Shown: piece by piece, positions 45,123-54,689 of the stretch
Position numbering within the stretch: position 1 is the first letter of the stretch
How the letters are laid out: the number at the start of each line of letters is the position of its first letter
Assembly (NCBI GenBank): GCA_031002005.1
Contig: CM061921.1
Span: 174,476,935 to 174,540,934, forward strand
Origin: Vandiemenella viatica
Lineage: Eukaryota > Arthropoda > Insecta > Orthoptera > Morabidae
Direction: 5' to 3'
DNA length: 64,000 bases
Program-made: the position numbers and the translations under genes
Notes under the pieces: generated by a model
Seen by the model: the letters and a program-made list of their open reading frames with translations, nothing else
Told to the model about the DNA's origin: nothing
Databases searched by the model: none

Positions 45123-45329
45123 ATGAGCATGAAGTGTGGTGGCAGTCGCAGGGTTGTAAAGCAGGGAAACAGCTGTAATGATTGTGGAGTTCGTTTTCAT
45201 CCGAAATGTGGCTACATGGAAGCTGAAAAAGCACTTCACTCTCCTTGGAGTTCTTTGACTTGCAAAAGTAGCAAGGAAAAGAGGGAATTAGAAAGTAGGT
45301 ATCTCTTGTCTCGAATCCAGAGTGGCTGA
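45123..45329 (+). CDS. ORF1 N-terminal PHD-like zinc finger (CR1-like LINE)
   Basis: 68 codons: MSMKCGGSRRVVKQGNSCND, then CGVRFHPKCGYM and SLTC. The Cys-x2-Cys...Phe-His-x2-Cys arrangement is that of PHD/C1-type fingers. The frame ends in a stop at 45327-45329, and the next frame, overlapping by eight bases, continues with an in-register coiled coil (LESRVAELTKELNVLKAE when read a little upstream). So this is the N-terminal part of one ORF1 split by a frameshift near 45290-45320, not a separate gene. Confidence 0.65.
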   Translation: MSMKCGGSRRVVKQGNSCNDCGVRFHPKCGYMEAEKALHSPWSSLTCKSSKEKRELESRYLLSRIQSG

Positions 45330-46176
45330 ATTAACAAAAGAACTCAATGTTTTGAAGGCTGAAAAAGCAGCATTAAATGTTAAGGAATTCCAGTGGATTG
45401 CAGCCAAAACTGGAGGGAAACAACAGGACCTGCATTCTACAAATTTTCAGTTCGAAGTTTCCTATACTTTTGGGGTGTTGGATAATCTAACTGAGGATGT
45501 ATCAGATACCACAGCAGGGCTGTCTCATTGCAACAAAGCTGAGAAAAAGCACACATTGTGCATAGCTCGTAAAAAGAAATCCAAGAAGGTGTTATTGCTT
45601 GGAAGTAGTCACGGTAGGGGGTTAAGTGCAATGTTACAGTCAAGCCTGGGCTCTGGTGTTGAGGTGTGTAGTATATTTAAGCCTAATGCAGAACTTGGCA
45701 ATGTTGTGGATGAAATTTCAAGCCTGGGGAAAAATCTTACTAAAGAGGATCATATAATTATAGTTGGGGGTCCTGGAAATAGTCTGTCCAGAAATCTCAA
45801 TTATTGTGTTGAAACAGACATTTACAATATTGCTAAAAACACCACTCACACCAATGTTGGTTTTGTTGACCTCTTCAAGTGTTATGATCAACCCTGGATG
45901 CGTGGTCATGTACAGCGTACACAGGCAGATCTGAAGCGTGCAATGTGTCAGGCTGACCGAACACACATTGCTCTGATAAATGTTTCTGGCATAACACGGA
46001 GTGACCATACCTCCCATGGACTCCACCTGAATGTTCGGGGCAAGCAGAAGCTAACGCAACTGATTGCCAGTAGCATCAGGAGAGGCAGGTTGGATGTGAT
46101 CCCCATCCCAGTGGTAATTGGTGGTAGGACTCAGTCTTTTTTAGGCCAAATGTCAAGAGTAGGAAGAGTTCTTTAA
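45322..46176 (+). CDS. ORF1 coiled coil and SGNH/GDSL esterase (CR1-like LINE)
   Basis: 284 codons. Residues 1-20 are a short heptad-like coiled coil. Residues 86-250 form an SGNH hydrolase: block I LLLGSSHGRGL (94-100; the usual GDS is GSS, nucleophile Ser kept, Asp lost), block III GGPGN (149-153, with the oxyanion Asn), block V SDHTSHGLHLN (227-237, catalytic Asp/His) followed by RGK. Such esterase ORF1 proteins bind RNA and membranes or lipids; the substrate is not known from sequence. The Met start is probably internal, since the frame lies downstream of a frameshifted PHD-like finger. Confidence 0.75.
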   Translation: MAELTKELNVLKAEKAALNVKEFQWIAAKTGGKQQDLHSTNFQFEVSYTFGVLDNLTEDVSDTTAGLSHCNKAEKKHTLCIARKKKSKKVLLLGSSHGRGLSAMLQSSLGSGVEVCSIFKPNAELGNVVDEISSLGKNLTKEDHIIIVGGPGNSLSRNLNYCVETDIYNIAKNTTHTNVGFVDLFKCYDQPWMRGHVQRTQADLKRAMCQADRTHIALINVSGITRSDHTSHGLHLNVRGKQKLTQLIASSIRRGRLDVIPIPVVIGGRTQSFLGQMSRVGRVL

Positions 46177-46199
46177 GAAATATACATAATGGTATTACA

Positions 46200-47076
46200 G
46201 TAAAAAATAAAGAATGTCAGTCTAAAATAGCTTTCTTCCATCAGAACATTAGGGGTATCTCAAGCAAACTTGATGAGTTGATAATATCTATAGAAGAAAC
46301 CCAAAAATCATTGAATCTTAGCATAAATATCATATGTCTGACAGAACATCATCTAAATAATTCTGAAATATGTTTCCTCCCTTTTATTGGATATAGATTA
46401 GCTTCATGTTATTGCAGGTCAGAGATGAGAATGGGTGGTGCAGCAATATATGTAAGAGAAAATACTGAGACAAAATCGTTAGATGTAAGTAAATACTGTA
46501 TAGAACATGTTTTTGAATGTTGTGCAATACAGTTAGAATTAGAAAACAAAATATCTTATAGTGCTGACAGTTTATAGGGCTCCCACAGGAGATTTCAGTA
46601 AATTTTGTAATAAACTTGAGGCAGTTCTAATAAACTTATCACGTACTAAAAGGGAAATTATCCTCTGTGGAGACTTCAACATAAATTTTGCTGTAGAATG
46701 TAACCAGACAGATTATCTTCTAGGAATGCTTAGATCATTCAATCTCTATCAAACTGTAAATTTCCCAACTATAACACAATAAGATAGTAGTACCATTATT
46801 GATAACATTTTTGTAGAGCACAATAAATTAGAAATACATGAAACAGTTCCAATAGAAAATGGTTTGTCAGACCATAATGCTCAAATAACTACTTTGGATG
46901 TTGTGGGAAATGAAAATAACAAAAAGAAAGGATTTGTCAGAGTTAGGCCATTAAAGAACAATTCAATAAAAATATTAAATGATGAACTTCTCAATGAGGA
47001 CTGGAGCACTGTTTATAAATTAAAAGGGGTAAACAATAAATTCATTTACTTTCACCAAAGGTTTTTAGAAATTTAG
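46200..47076 (+). pseudogene. ORF2 endonuclease domain (CR1-like LINE), lightly damaged
   Basis: 46225-46577: FFHQNIRGISSKLDELI, INIICLTEHHLN (metal-binding Glu), GAAIYVREN. A one-base shift near 46560 moves to the frame LTVYRAPTGDFSKFCNKLEA, then IILCGDFNINF (catalytic Asp/Asn). A TAA at 46780-46782 interrupts it before STIIDNIFVEHN and GLSDHNAQI (catalytic SDH). All the catalytic motifs are present; only the reading frame is broken. Confidence 0.8.
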
Positions 47077-47224
47077 GTTTTTAGAAATTTACAAAAGGTA
47101 TCTCCCTACAAAACTAGCTCCAATTGGTCAAAAACCAGTAAACAAAAGTTGGGTTACAGTTGGTATTAAAACATCTTGCAGACATAAAAGGGAATCATAT
47201 GTAAAAGCTAGGAATACTGATAAT

Positions 47225-49171
47225 ATGCTTCTCAGACAACATTACAAAACTTACTGTAGAATTTTAACAAAAGTAATAAAAGAAGCTAAACGTTTGGCCA
47301 TAAATGATGAGATTAGTAGTTCAGATAATAAGATAAAAGGTGTCTGGAACATTATTAAAAGAGAAACAACTGTATCATCCCTTGAACATAAACCTATATC
47401 TATAAGCATTAATGATAAGCTTGTAAATGACCCCTCTTATATAGGAAGTGCTTTCAATAACTACTTCTTAACAGTTGCTGAAAAAATAAAAGGAAAATAT
47501 ATTGGGAATATGGATGCTATTGCAATACTTAAATCCTTGTCACCAAAAACAGCACCTATGTCTCTATTTCCCACCAGTCAAAATGAAATTGAAAAAAATA
47601 TTAAATCCCTCAAAAATAAAAAGTCATTTGGTTATGATGAGGTTTCAACCCATGTAGTGAAACAATATAACACCAGCATTAGTAGAGTTATTAGTCATAT
47701 TTCTTATAGTTCTTTTGAAGAAGGTATCTTTCCTGACTCACTCAAGAAGTCAATAATCAAACTGCTTTATAAAAAGGGTGCAATACTCAAACCGCTTTAT
47801 AAAAAGGGTGACACCTCAAAGATTGAAAATTACAGACCGATATCACTTCTACCAGCATTTTCAAAAATCTTTGAAAAAGCAATGTACAGAAGGGTGTATG
47901 GACACCTACAAAAGAATGACCTACTTAGTAAAGTACAGTTTGGTTTTAGACATGGTGTTTCAACAGATTCAGCAATTTTTGCTTTTGTAAACAACATACT
48001 GGAGTCAATGCATAAAAAATTAAATTCCCTAGGTATATTCTGTGATCTTGCTAAGGCTTTTGACTGTGTTGATCATGAGATTCTACTAGGTAAATTAGAC
48101 CACTATGGAGTTAGTGGTAAGCCAGGACTTTGGTTTAAATCATACCTGGAAAATAGAAAACAATGTGTATCACTGAAAGATGCTAATACAGGAGATGTTA
48201 TAAACTCAGAATGGGGAATAGTTAAATGTGGTGTGCCTCAGGGTTCAATTCTTGGCCCTCTGCTGTTCTTAATTTATATAAATGATCTCCCACATATACT
48301 AGGTGATAATGAATACATGGTGCTCTTTGCAGATGATACTAGCATATCCTTGAAAGACCCATCACCACAAAACCTCGAAAATACAGCAAATGATGTTATA
48401 AAGAAAATTAACAGGTGGTTTAATGCCAACAAACTAATACCTAATGTAGAAAAGACACAGTTACTTCAGTTTGTTACAAAAAATAAAACAAAGGACAGCT
48501 ATAATGTGATATCAGAAGGAAAAGCAATCAATGAAAGCAGTTTCACAAAATTCCTGGGTGTATATATAGATAACAAATTGAACTGGAAACAGCATATTCA
48601 ACAACTTCTTAAAAAACTGAATTCTGCTACATTTTCACTGAGGGTAATATCTAGAATAGCTAATATAGAAACCAGAAAGTTAGTATATTTTGCATATTTT
48701 CATTCCCTGCTCACTTATGGCATCTTATTCTGGGGAAACTCGTCACAAGCACAGAGGGTATTTAAATTGCAAAAGCGTGCTATAAGAACTATTTGTGGAG
48801 CAAGCCCACAGATGTTGTGCAGAAATCTATTTAAAAACCTGGGTGTACTAACAATGCCAGCACAGTATGTATACTTCGTACTATCATTTGTACTGGAAAA
48901 TCCTGAACACTTCAATCTTAATGCTGACATACATAGCCATAATACTAGGAATAAATATAATATTCACAAGGTTTACAAATCACTGTCAATTGTACAGAAA
49001 GGGTTAACATTTACTGGAGCTTCCTTATTCAATGTATTACCAACAGTAATTAAATGTTATATACAAAAACCCAACTACTTTAAGTCCAAACTGAAAGAGT
49101 TTCTGCTTCAGAACCCATTTTACTCTGTGAAAGAATTTTCTTCTTGGAATTTGGTAACTAAGAATGACTGA
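47225..49171 (+). CDS. ORF2 reverse transcriptase (CR1-like LINE), 648 open codons
   Basis: Complete RT in one frame: linker with KGVWNIIKRE (about 37-46), fingers SLKNKKSFGYDEVSTHVVKQ, NYRPISLLPAFSKIFEKAMY, QFGFRHGVSTDSAIFAFVNN, motif A IFCDLAKAFDCVDHEILLGK, motif B CGVPQGSILGPLLFLIYIND, motif C LFADDTSI (FADD at residues 368-371), LIPNVEKTQLLQF, FLGVYIDNKLNWKQHIQQLL, and the C-terminal RTICGASP...SLFNVLPTVIK tail. A 30-bp in-frame tandem duplication (47761-47820) repeats the LYKKG strand. The ATG is arbitrary: this is the 3' part of a polyprotein displaced by the 16-bp duplication at 47060-47091. Confidence 0.9.
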   Translation: MLLRQHYKTYCRILTKVIKEAKRLAINDEISSSDNKIKGVWNIIKRETTVSSLEHKPISISINDKLVNDPSYIGSAFNNYFLTVAEKIKGKYIGNMDAIAILKSLSPKTAPMSLFPTSQNEIEKNIKSLKNKKSFGYDEVSTHVVKQYNTSISRVISHISYSSFEEGIFPDSLKKSIIKLLYKKGAILKPLYKKGDTSKIENYRPISLLPAFSKIFEKAMYRRVYGHLQKNDLLSKVQFGFRHGVSTDSAIFAFVNNILESMHKKLNSLGIFCDLAKAFDCVDHEILLGKLDHYGVSGKPGLWFKSYLENRKQCVSLKDANTGDVINSEWGIVKCGVPQGSILGPLLFLIYINDLPHILGDNEYMVLFADDTSISLKDPSPQNLENTANDVIKKINRWFNANKLIPNVEKTQLLQFVTKNKTKDSYNVISEGKAINESSFTKFLGVYIDNKLNWKQHIQQLLKKLNSATFSLRVISRIANIETRKLVYFAYFHSLLTYGILFWGNSSQAQRVFKLQKRAIRTICGASPQMLCRNLFKNLGVLTMPAQYVYFVLSFVLENPEHFNLNADIHSHNTRNKYNIHKVYKSLSIVQKGLTFTGASLFNVLPTVIKCYIQKPNYFKSKLKEFLLQNPFYSVKEFSSWNLVTKND

Positions 49172-49766
49172 TAAAATAGTATATATGGTGTATGGAAGGG
49201 GAAGGTGACAAAATTATCCACAATTACTAAAATGATATATAGTTTTTCTTTCTGTTGAAACTTTTGACAAATGAACTAATTACACTGTTTACAAAATTTC
49301 ACTCATATATAGTAACTAACATGGGATAGCATGCACTCAAAAACTGCTGTGAAAAATTATCATACTAACAGGTTTTTAAGTAATTGACTGCTTATGAGTT
49401 GTTGGTAATATAATTGATATTGCTAATAGGTGTGTGTACTGTTCCACATAAATAGCAATTAACATATTATAATATGTAGTCACAAATTACAGTGAAACTT
49501 ATCATGGTAACTGGTTGGTAAGAAAATAACTGGTTATTAGATGCTGGTAACAAGTGTATGCACTGTTCCACATAATAAGTATTAATTAACTCGGGATTGT
49601 ATTTGTAGATTACAGGAGATATTGGTTATACTAATGGGTTGTTGCTAACTTGTCATCAATATATAATAATATTATCAATTATATAGTAATATTGACATTA
49701 CTAATAAGTGTATGAACTGTTTCCACATCCCCGAGATTATTCTCACATGGGATCAAAGTAAACATA

Positions 49767-49787
49767 TCTATCTATCTATCTATCTAC
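49767..49787 (+). repeat. (TATC)n 3' tail of the CR1-like LINE
   Basis: About five TATC units end the 3' UTR, as with the simple-repeat tails of CR1/L2-type LINEs. Confidence 0.65.
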
Positions 49788-50146
49788 CCATTTACATCAT
49801 GGTATATTTTTGAGAGCCATTTTGATTTTATTAAACAATAAATTGAAGTTTCCAGTACTGGATATTATAACCTGCCAATGCCACAAAACTTTAGCTGCCT
49901 AATTCTAACTGCACTGGACAACATTCAAAATCCCTTTCTCATCTATGGTCTACAAACAAATGATGCTATCTTGAATCCAAAATCTTAATTTTCCAGATTA
50001 TGTATGCTATGTGAAACATACCAATATTCAGATTCAATTATTTTTGCATTTCTTCTTCAATGATTACAAACTCATCAATTCTAATTAATTTAGTCTAAAT
50101 ATTTTGATGAAATAGAACTATTCCCTAGTGAAATTCTTTATCATTT
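49788..50146. other. No supported feature
   Basis: AT-rich spacer between the LINE tail and the tandem array. Confidence 0.45.
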
Positions 50147-52030
50147 TTAACCGACATCAAAAAGGAGGAGGTTCTCAATTCATCTGAAATTTTTTTTTTT
50201 TTTTATGTATGTTCAGCGATATCTTCGCCAATTTTGAACCGATCTAAATGAAAGTTTTATAGTGGATAGAGTATACCTCCAAAGTGGTCCCATATCAATT
50301 TCATTGAGAAACCACCCCTTCTACCCCTTTACACCCCCTTAAATGTGTACAAATCCACACTTTTTATACGATTTTGATGGAACTTTTGAAATGTATAGTA
50401 AAAAATAAATAGAAAAATACTGTCAACTTTTGGTTTGAAAAAAACTGAACCCCTCTCCCCTTATCCACCCCTTAATTATACAAAACTATAGTTGACACCA
50501 TTTTACTGATCTCCATTAAAGTTGTCATATACATGTAATATTTCATGGAGAAGGTTTCTGACCAAAAAATAAAAAAAAAGCCCCCCCATCCCCCCTTTAC
50601 ACCCCTTAATTTTATAGAAACCTATATTTCATATCTGATTTTGATTGAACTTTGCCAATATATACTTTCAAACAACAGAAAACAGAAAATCTTGTCATCA
50701 TTTAGTCTGCCAAAGCTCAACCCCTCTCCCTCCTAACAACCCCTTAATTTTTGTCAAATTTTTTTAATTAAAAGCTACAGTTACCACCATTTGAACTATT
50801 ACCATGAAAGTTGGCGCTTAAATGAATTTTTTCACAAGGAAGGTTTCGGACCAAAAAATAAAAAACCACCCCCACTACCCATTAAAACCGTTTAATTTTT
50901 ATACAAACCCACAGTTTTTATCCAGTTTGAATAGAACTTAGCAAACTTTTACTGTAAAACAAAGAGAAAAAATAAAGTCAGCTTTTGGTTTGCAAAAACT
51001 GAACCCCTTTCCCCATTTCCGCCTCTTGACTTTTGTCAATTTTCTTTTTGAAAAGCTACAGTTGACACTATTTGACCGATCTTTATGAAAGTTGGCACAT
51101 ATATGTATTTTTTTATGGAGAATATTTCTGACCAAACAATAAAAAAACTACCATAGCTCCCATTTCATATCCCTTAATGTTTGTACAAACCCACATTTTA
51201 ATCCGAGTTCGGTGGATCTTCGCATGTGTATACTTTAAAGCAAATAGAAAAAGAAACATACTACTCACATTATTTTGACAAAAACACAAACCCTATTCCC
51301 CTTTTCTACCCCTTTAATTACTGTTAATGTTCATTATATAAAGCTACCGTTACTATCTGACTTTGAAGGAAGTATGCACATGTATACTTCAAAACAAACA
51401 GAAAAATACTGTCTGCATTTGGTTTAGAGAAGCCAAACCTCTCTTCCCCTTTCCACCCATTTAATCTACACAAAGCACAGATAATATCTGATTCTGAAGA
51501 AAATTTGCACACATATACATTAAAAAATACATAACAATTGTGTTTAAATTAGGTCGCAGAAGCCCAACCCCTTTTCCATTCTACCCCCACCCCTCCTAAT
51601 TTCCTATGTTCTTTATAGATACCTACCGTTTTTATCATGTTTCGATGGAACACTACAAATGTATACTTAAGAACAAAGAGAAACTTTCTGTTTACAAATC
51701 CCAACCGCTCACTCCCTTACCCCATTTAATTTTTGTAATTTTTTTTTACGGAAAGCTACTTCGCACACGTATATTTTAAAACAAAGAGAAAAATGCTGTC
51801 CACACTACCTTAACAAAAACCAAACTACTCTTCACCTCCACACCCCTTAATTATTTCTTTATACACACCTAAAAATTTTATATGGATATCAATAGAAATT
51901 TACACACGTATATTTTAAATCAATCAGAAAAGACAGTCTACATTTAGTATACAAAAGCCCAATCCCTCTTCTCCATTACCCCCATCGTTTATAATTTCCA
52001 ATGATCTTTACAAAATCCACAGTTTTAAGT
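50147..52030. repeat. Diverged ~285-bp tandem array
   Basis: It begins ACCGACATCAAAAAGGAGGA followed by GGTTCTCAATTC. The block GGTTTCTGACCAAAAAATAA recurs at 50553, 50842 and 51124 (spacing 289 and 282). Each unit has two half-units ending in a pyrimidine-rich CCCCTCTCCCC...CCACCCCTTAATTTT and containing ATCTGATTTTGATGGAACTT, TATACTTTAAAACAAAGAGA and AAAATACTGTC. After about 51200 units shorten to roughly 120-170 bases. Short frames such as 50545-50736 are by-products. The opening phrase resembles a sequence common in insect genomes, from memory only. Confidence 0.65.
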
Positions 52031-52500
52031 ACCGTCAAAATCAATTAAGCTATTTTCAAGTCATTGCAGAATATTTATAAAATGTATGTGTCCTAATGTC
52101 TCAACATGAAATTCAGATTTCAACTTGGACCCCGAGCTTTTACGTTGTAAAAACCAATTAAATATCTATTTTTTCTGTGTGATGCCGGAACGAACAGATA
52201 TATTCCAGAGACAGATTTGTGTATGTGGTATGTATTAATGTCCAGATGTTACATGTTTTGATTATTGAGCAGCAGCTTTAATAGATGTTATGATTAGATC
52301 GAAACACAGCCTGGACCAAAATGTAAACTGACATTCCTTAACACAGCATCAAATATACCCCATTCTGAAAGTTGTTATAGAGACAGATTTTTTTAAAAGC
52401 ATTCGCTTTAACCACTGAGCTACCAGGAAGTGCGCAAAATGAGAATTGCTGCGGCATATTTAAATACAAATTAACTATAATACCACAAAAAATTTAAATA
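52031..52500. other. No supported feature
   Basis: Spacer. The phrase CTTTAACCACTGAGCTACCA near 52407 resembles the end of a tRNA-like anticodon-arm or SINE head, but it is too short to claim. Confidence 0.35.
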
Positions 52501-53227
52501 TAAAATAATTGTTTAAAAACCATAAAAACCGCCTTCAAAAAAAGGGAACTAAAAATTTTAAAATAACTTTATACATTGCTGAAAAGAAAGTAAATCTAAA
52601 TGGACAATATTTTACATTACTGTTATTGAAATTTTTACATTAATTAGTTATTTTTGGAGTCGGTGCCAGCCAAAACAAGAAAAAAAACATAAAAAACGAC
52701 AATAAATAACAATAATACATAAAAAAAATCATGTTACTACTTACCTACAATTAATTCTAGAAACATTTTTCAACAAAACTGAAACATATAGATGATACAC
52801 CGATACTATACTAACTATAAAGTGTTTACTGCATGATGCAGCCTACCAACTGACACTATAGCGCCAGAGATATGCCTGGATGACCAACGAGGCCGAGTAA
52901 CAGATAACATACCGTTAATTTGTTTCCCTAAGCTATCTCCCGCAGTAAAACTATCTTCCTCAAAAAAATGCTGTAAAATATTTGGAATTTTTGTTCGTAC
53001 TCTCGGTTCGCCTCGAACACCAAATAAAGTTCAGTAATTCGATCTGCGCTGTCTGACAGCTGGCACCGACTCCAAAAATAAATAATTAATGTAAAAATTT
53101 CAATAACAGTAATGTAAAATATTGTCCATTTAGATTTACTTTCTTTTCAGCAAGGTATAAAGTTATTTTAAAATTTTTAGTTCCCTTTTTTGAAGGCGGT
53201 TTTTATGTTTTTTAAACAATTATTTTA
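52501..53227. mobile_element. Foldback element with ~170-bp inverted arms
   Basis: Arms 52501-52670 and 53059-53227 are inverse complements with few mismatches. The outer end is TAAAATAATTGTTTAAAAA; the inner end has TTTTTGGAGTCGGTGCCAGC. The 388-bp middle has no open frame and includes CAAATAAAGTTCAG. The ends are A/T-rich and no clear target duplication was seen (a 2-base TA is possible). It is a non-autonomous foldback DNA transposon or a large palindrome. Confidence 0.8.
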
Positions 53228-53305
53228 GCATTACAATTACTTGGTGGCATAGTTCTAAAAGTCATGTGATAGGCAAATGTAAATATTCAAATAGCTGAGA
53301 GAACA

Positions 53306-53342
53306 TATAAAAGTGTTTTGCAGCATCGGGACTTTCATTTGT
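53306..53342 (+). promoter_or_regulatory. TATA/initiator core promoter candidate
   Basis: TATAAAA at 53306-53312 and TCATTT at 53335-53340 with the +1 A at 53337, so the TATA box is at -31. TCATTT fits the arthropod initiator TCAKTY exactly. An ATG follows 40 bases later. Confidence 0.4.
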
Positions 53343-53376
53343 ACTAATTTGTGAGTCTTGTGGAAGATTTTCTGAT

Positions 53377-53550
53377 ATGAGTATGGCCACTCACCAGGAT
53401 TTAACACAGTTTGGACACCAAATAGTGGATGGCACTAGTAACATGGGGAATTCAATTTTGAAATTTTTTACTGAATTCAACACTCCTCAATCCACAGTGC
53501 CAAGTGTGTGCCAAGAATATATATTTTCTGGTATTCCCTCCTGCCATTGA
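53377..53550 (+). CDS. Short hypothetical ORF behind the promoter, 57 codons
   Basis: MSMATHQDLTQFGHQIVDGT and then SNMGNSILKFFTEFNTP. It is the first ATG after the inferred start site. No family recognised. A polypyrimidine-poor acceptor-like TTTGCAG|GT at 53626 and an open frame 53619-53903 follow, so it could be the first exon of a longer unit, but no convincing donor or phase was found. Low confidence that it is expressed. Confidence 0.25.
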   Translation: MSMATHQDLTQFGHQIVDGTSNMGNSILKFFTEFNTPQSTVPSVCQEYIFSGIPSCH

Positions 53551-53989
53551 CTACACAGTGGCTGACCATGTCTACATAATGACCGGGACCAGTAACATAT
53601 GAGTCAAGGTGTAAGTGTTTGCAGGTGAGCAACGCTACATCGAAGAACAGCAACACTCAATATGAGACATACAACAGATGTATGTGTGCAGACAGTACAT
53701 CAAAAGTTTGTGTTGAAGGGATATTGCAGCGGAAGGTCAATGTGAGTGCCTCTGCTAGTGAAACTGCAATTGGCTGCAGTGTCTATCCTGGGCTTGTAAA
53801 CATATTGGTTGGATCCCAAATGAGTAGCAGCAATAGGTTGCATGATGTTAGGCATCCCATGATATTTGCCACTTCAGTTTATGCTAATTTATTATTGACC
53901 TAATTACTTTAATTTTATTGAGAAATTTATTAATACATTTATCATTAGTTAACTCAATTTGCAAGACAAAAAGTTTGAAGGTAACAAGA

Positions 53990-54070
53990 TTAGGCCTGTC
54001 TTTAAGAAAGGCATTAGGAGAGAAATAGAAACTACAGACCTATCACTCTAACTTTCGCTCTGAAAAAATT

Positions 54071-54074
<4 letters not shown>
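53990..54074 (+). pseudogene. Tiny RT fingers fragment
   Basis: The plus strand resembles RPVFKKG(I/D)RREIE-N-YRPITL...KLF, the strand-loop of LINE RT fingers, with stops. It directly precedes a 40-base A run. Too short to assign. Confidence 0.3.

Positions 54075-54114
<40 letters not shown>
54075..54114 (+). repeat. A(40) homopolymer
   Basis: Forty consecutive A. It could be the poly-A tail of a recent retroposition or a slipped homopolymer. Confidence 0.9.
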
Positions 54115-54115
<1 letters not shown>

Positions 54116-54689
54116 GTTGTCATTCTGAATAAATAAATCTCTGTCAAAAAAAGAATGGCCATCCACTACTTTTGATGTTACTCATTCTGAATCTGAAATT
54201 TTAGCAAAACCAAACGTAGCTAATGCTTAATGAATGGAGAACCAAAGTAGTACTGAGTTCATGGCTAGGGCAGTGGAGGAAAGGGGAGGGAATTGATAAT
54301 TCTTGAGAAAAATTAACCCCTAAATTGGGGTAATATCATTGAAGAAATAAAGGAAAGAGGATAGAAATACTAATAGAAAATATTAATTTTAAGATTTATA
54401 AGGTGTCAATAAATAATACTGGAAGGTTCTTATCAGAGATTGTGACCAGGATGATGTCTGGTGTCTAGTGCCATAGATCCCCTCTGTGGAGTTAGGAGCA
54501 AGTTGTGGTTTCAGTGAAAAATCTGGCAACCCTCTCTGGTAAAATAGTTGTTTTTAATTGTTCAAATTCATGCTGCTGATGGATGGGATAAGTTTCTGGT
54601 ATAAAATGCTTTTCCATGGCCCTCCAGTTTTATTGCAAGGCCAATACATGAACTGGTACAGTGGAATTATAGTCTAATAACAGGTTCAT
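54115..54689. other. No supported feature
   Basis: Spacer with no defensible frame. Confidence 0.4.

Larger units (their letters stand above)
44750..49790 (+). mobile_element. Nearly complete CR1-like LINE
   Basis: Layout: 5' UTR to 45122; ORF1 with a PHD-like finger (45123-45329), coiled coil and SGNH esterase (45322-46176); ORF2 endonuclease (about 46200-47076) and reverse transcriptase (47225-49171); 3' UTR; and a (TATC)n tail at 49767-49787. PHD and esterase domains in ORF1 are a described property of CR1-group elements. Lesions are few: one frameshift between the finger and the esterase, one frameshift and one nonsense codon in the endonuclease, and one 16-bp duplication before the RT. 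The 5' end is not sharply defined. Confidence 0.8.
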
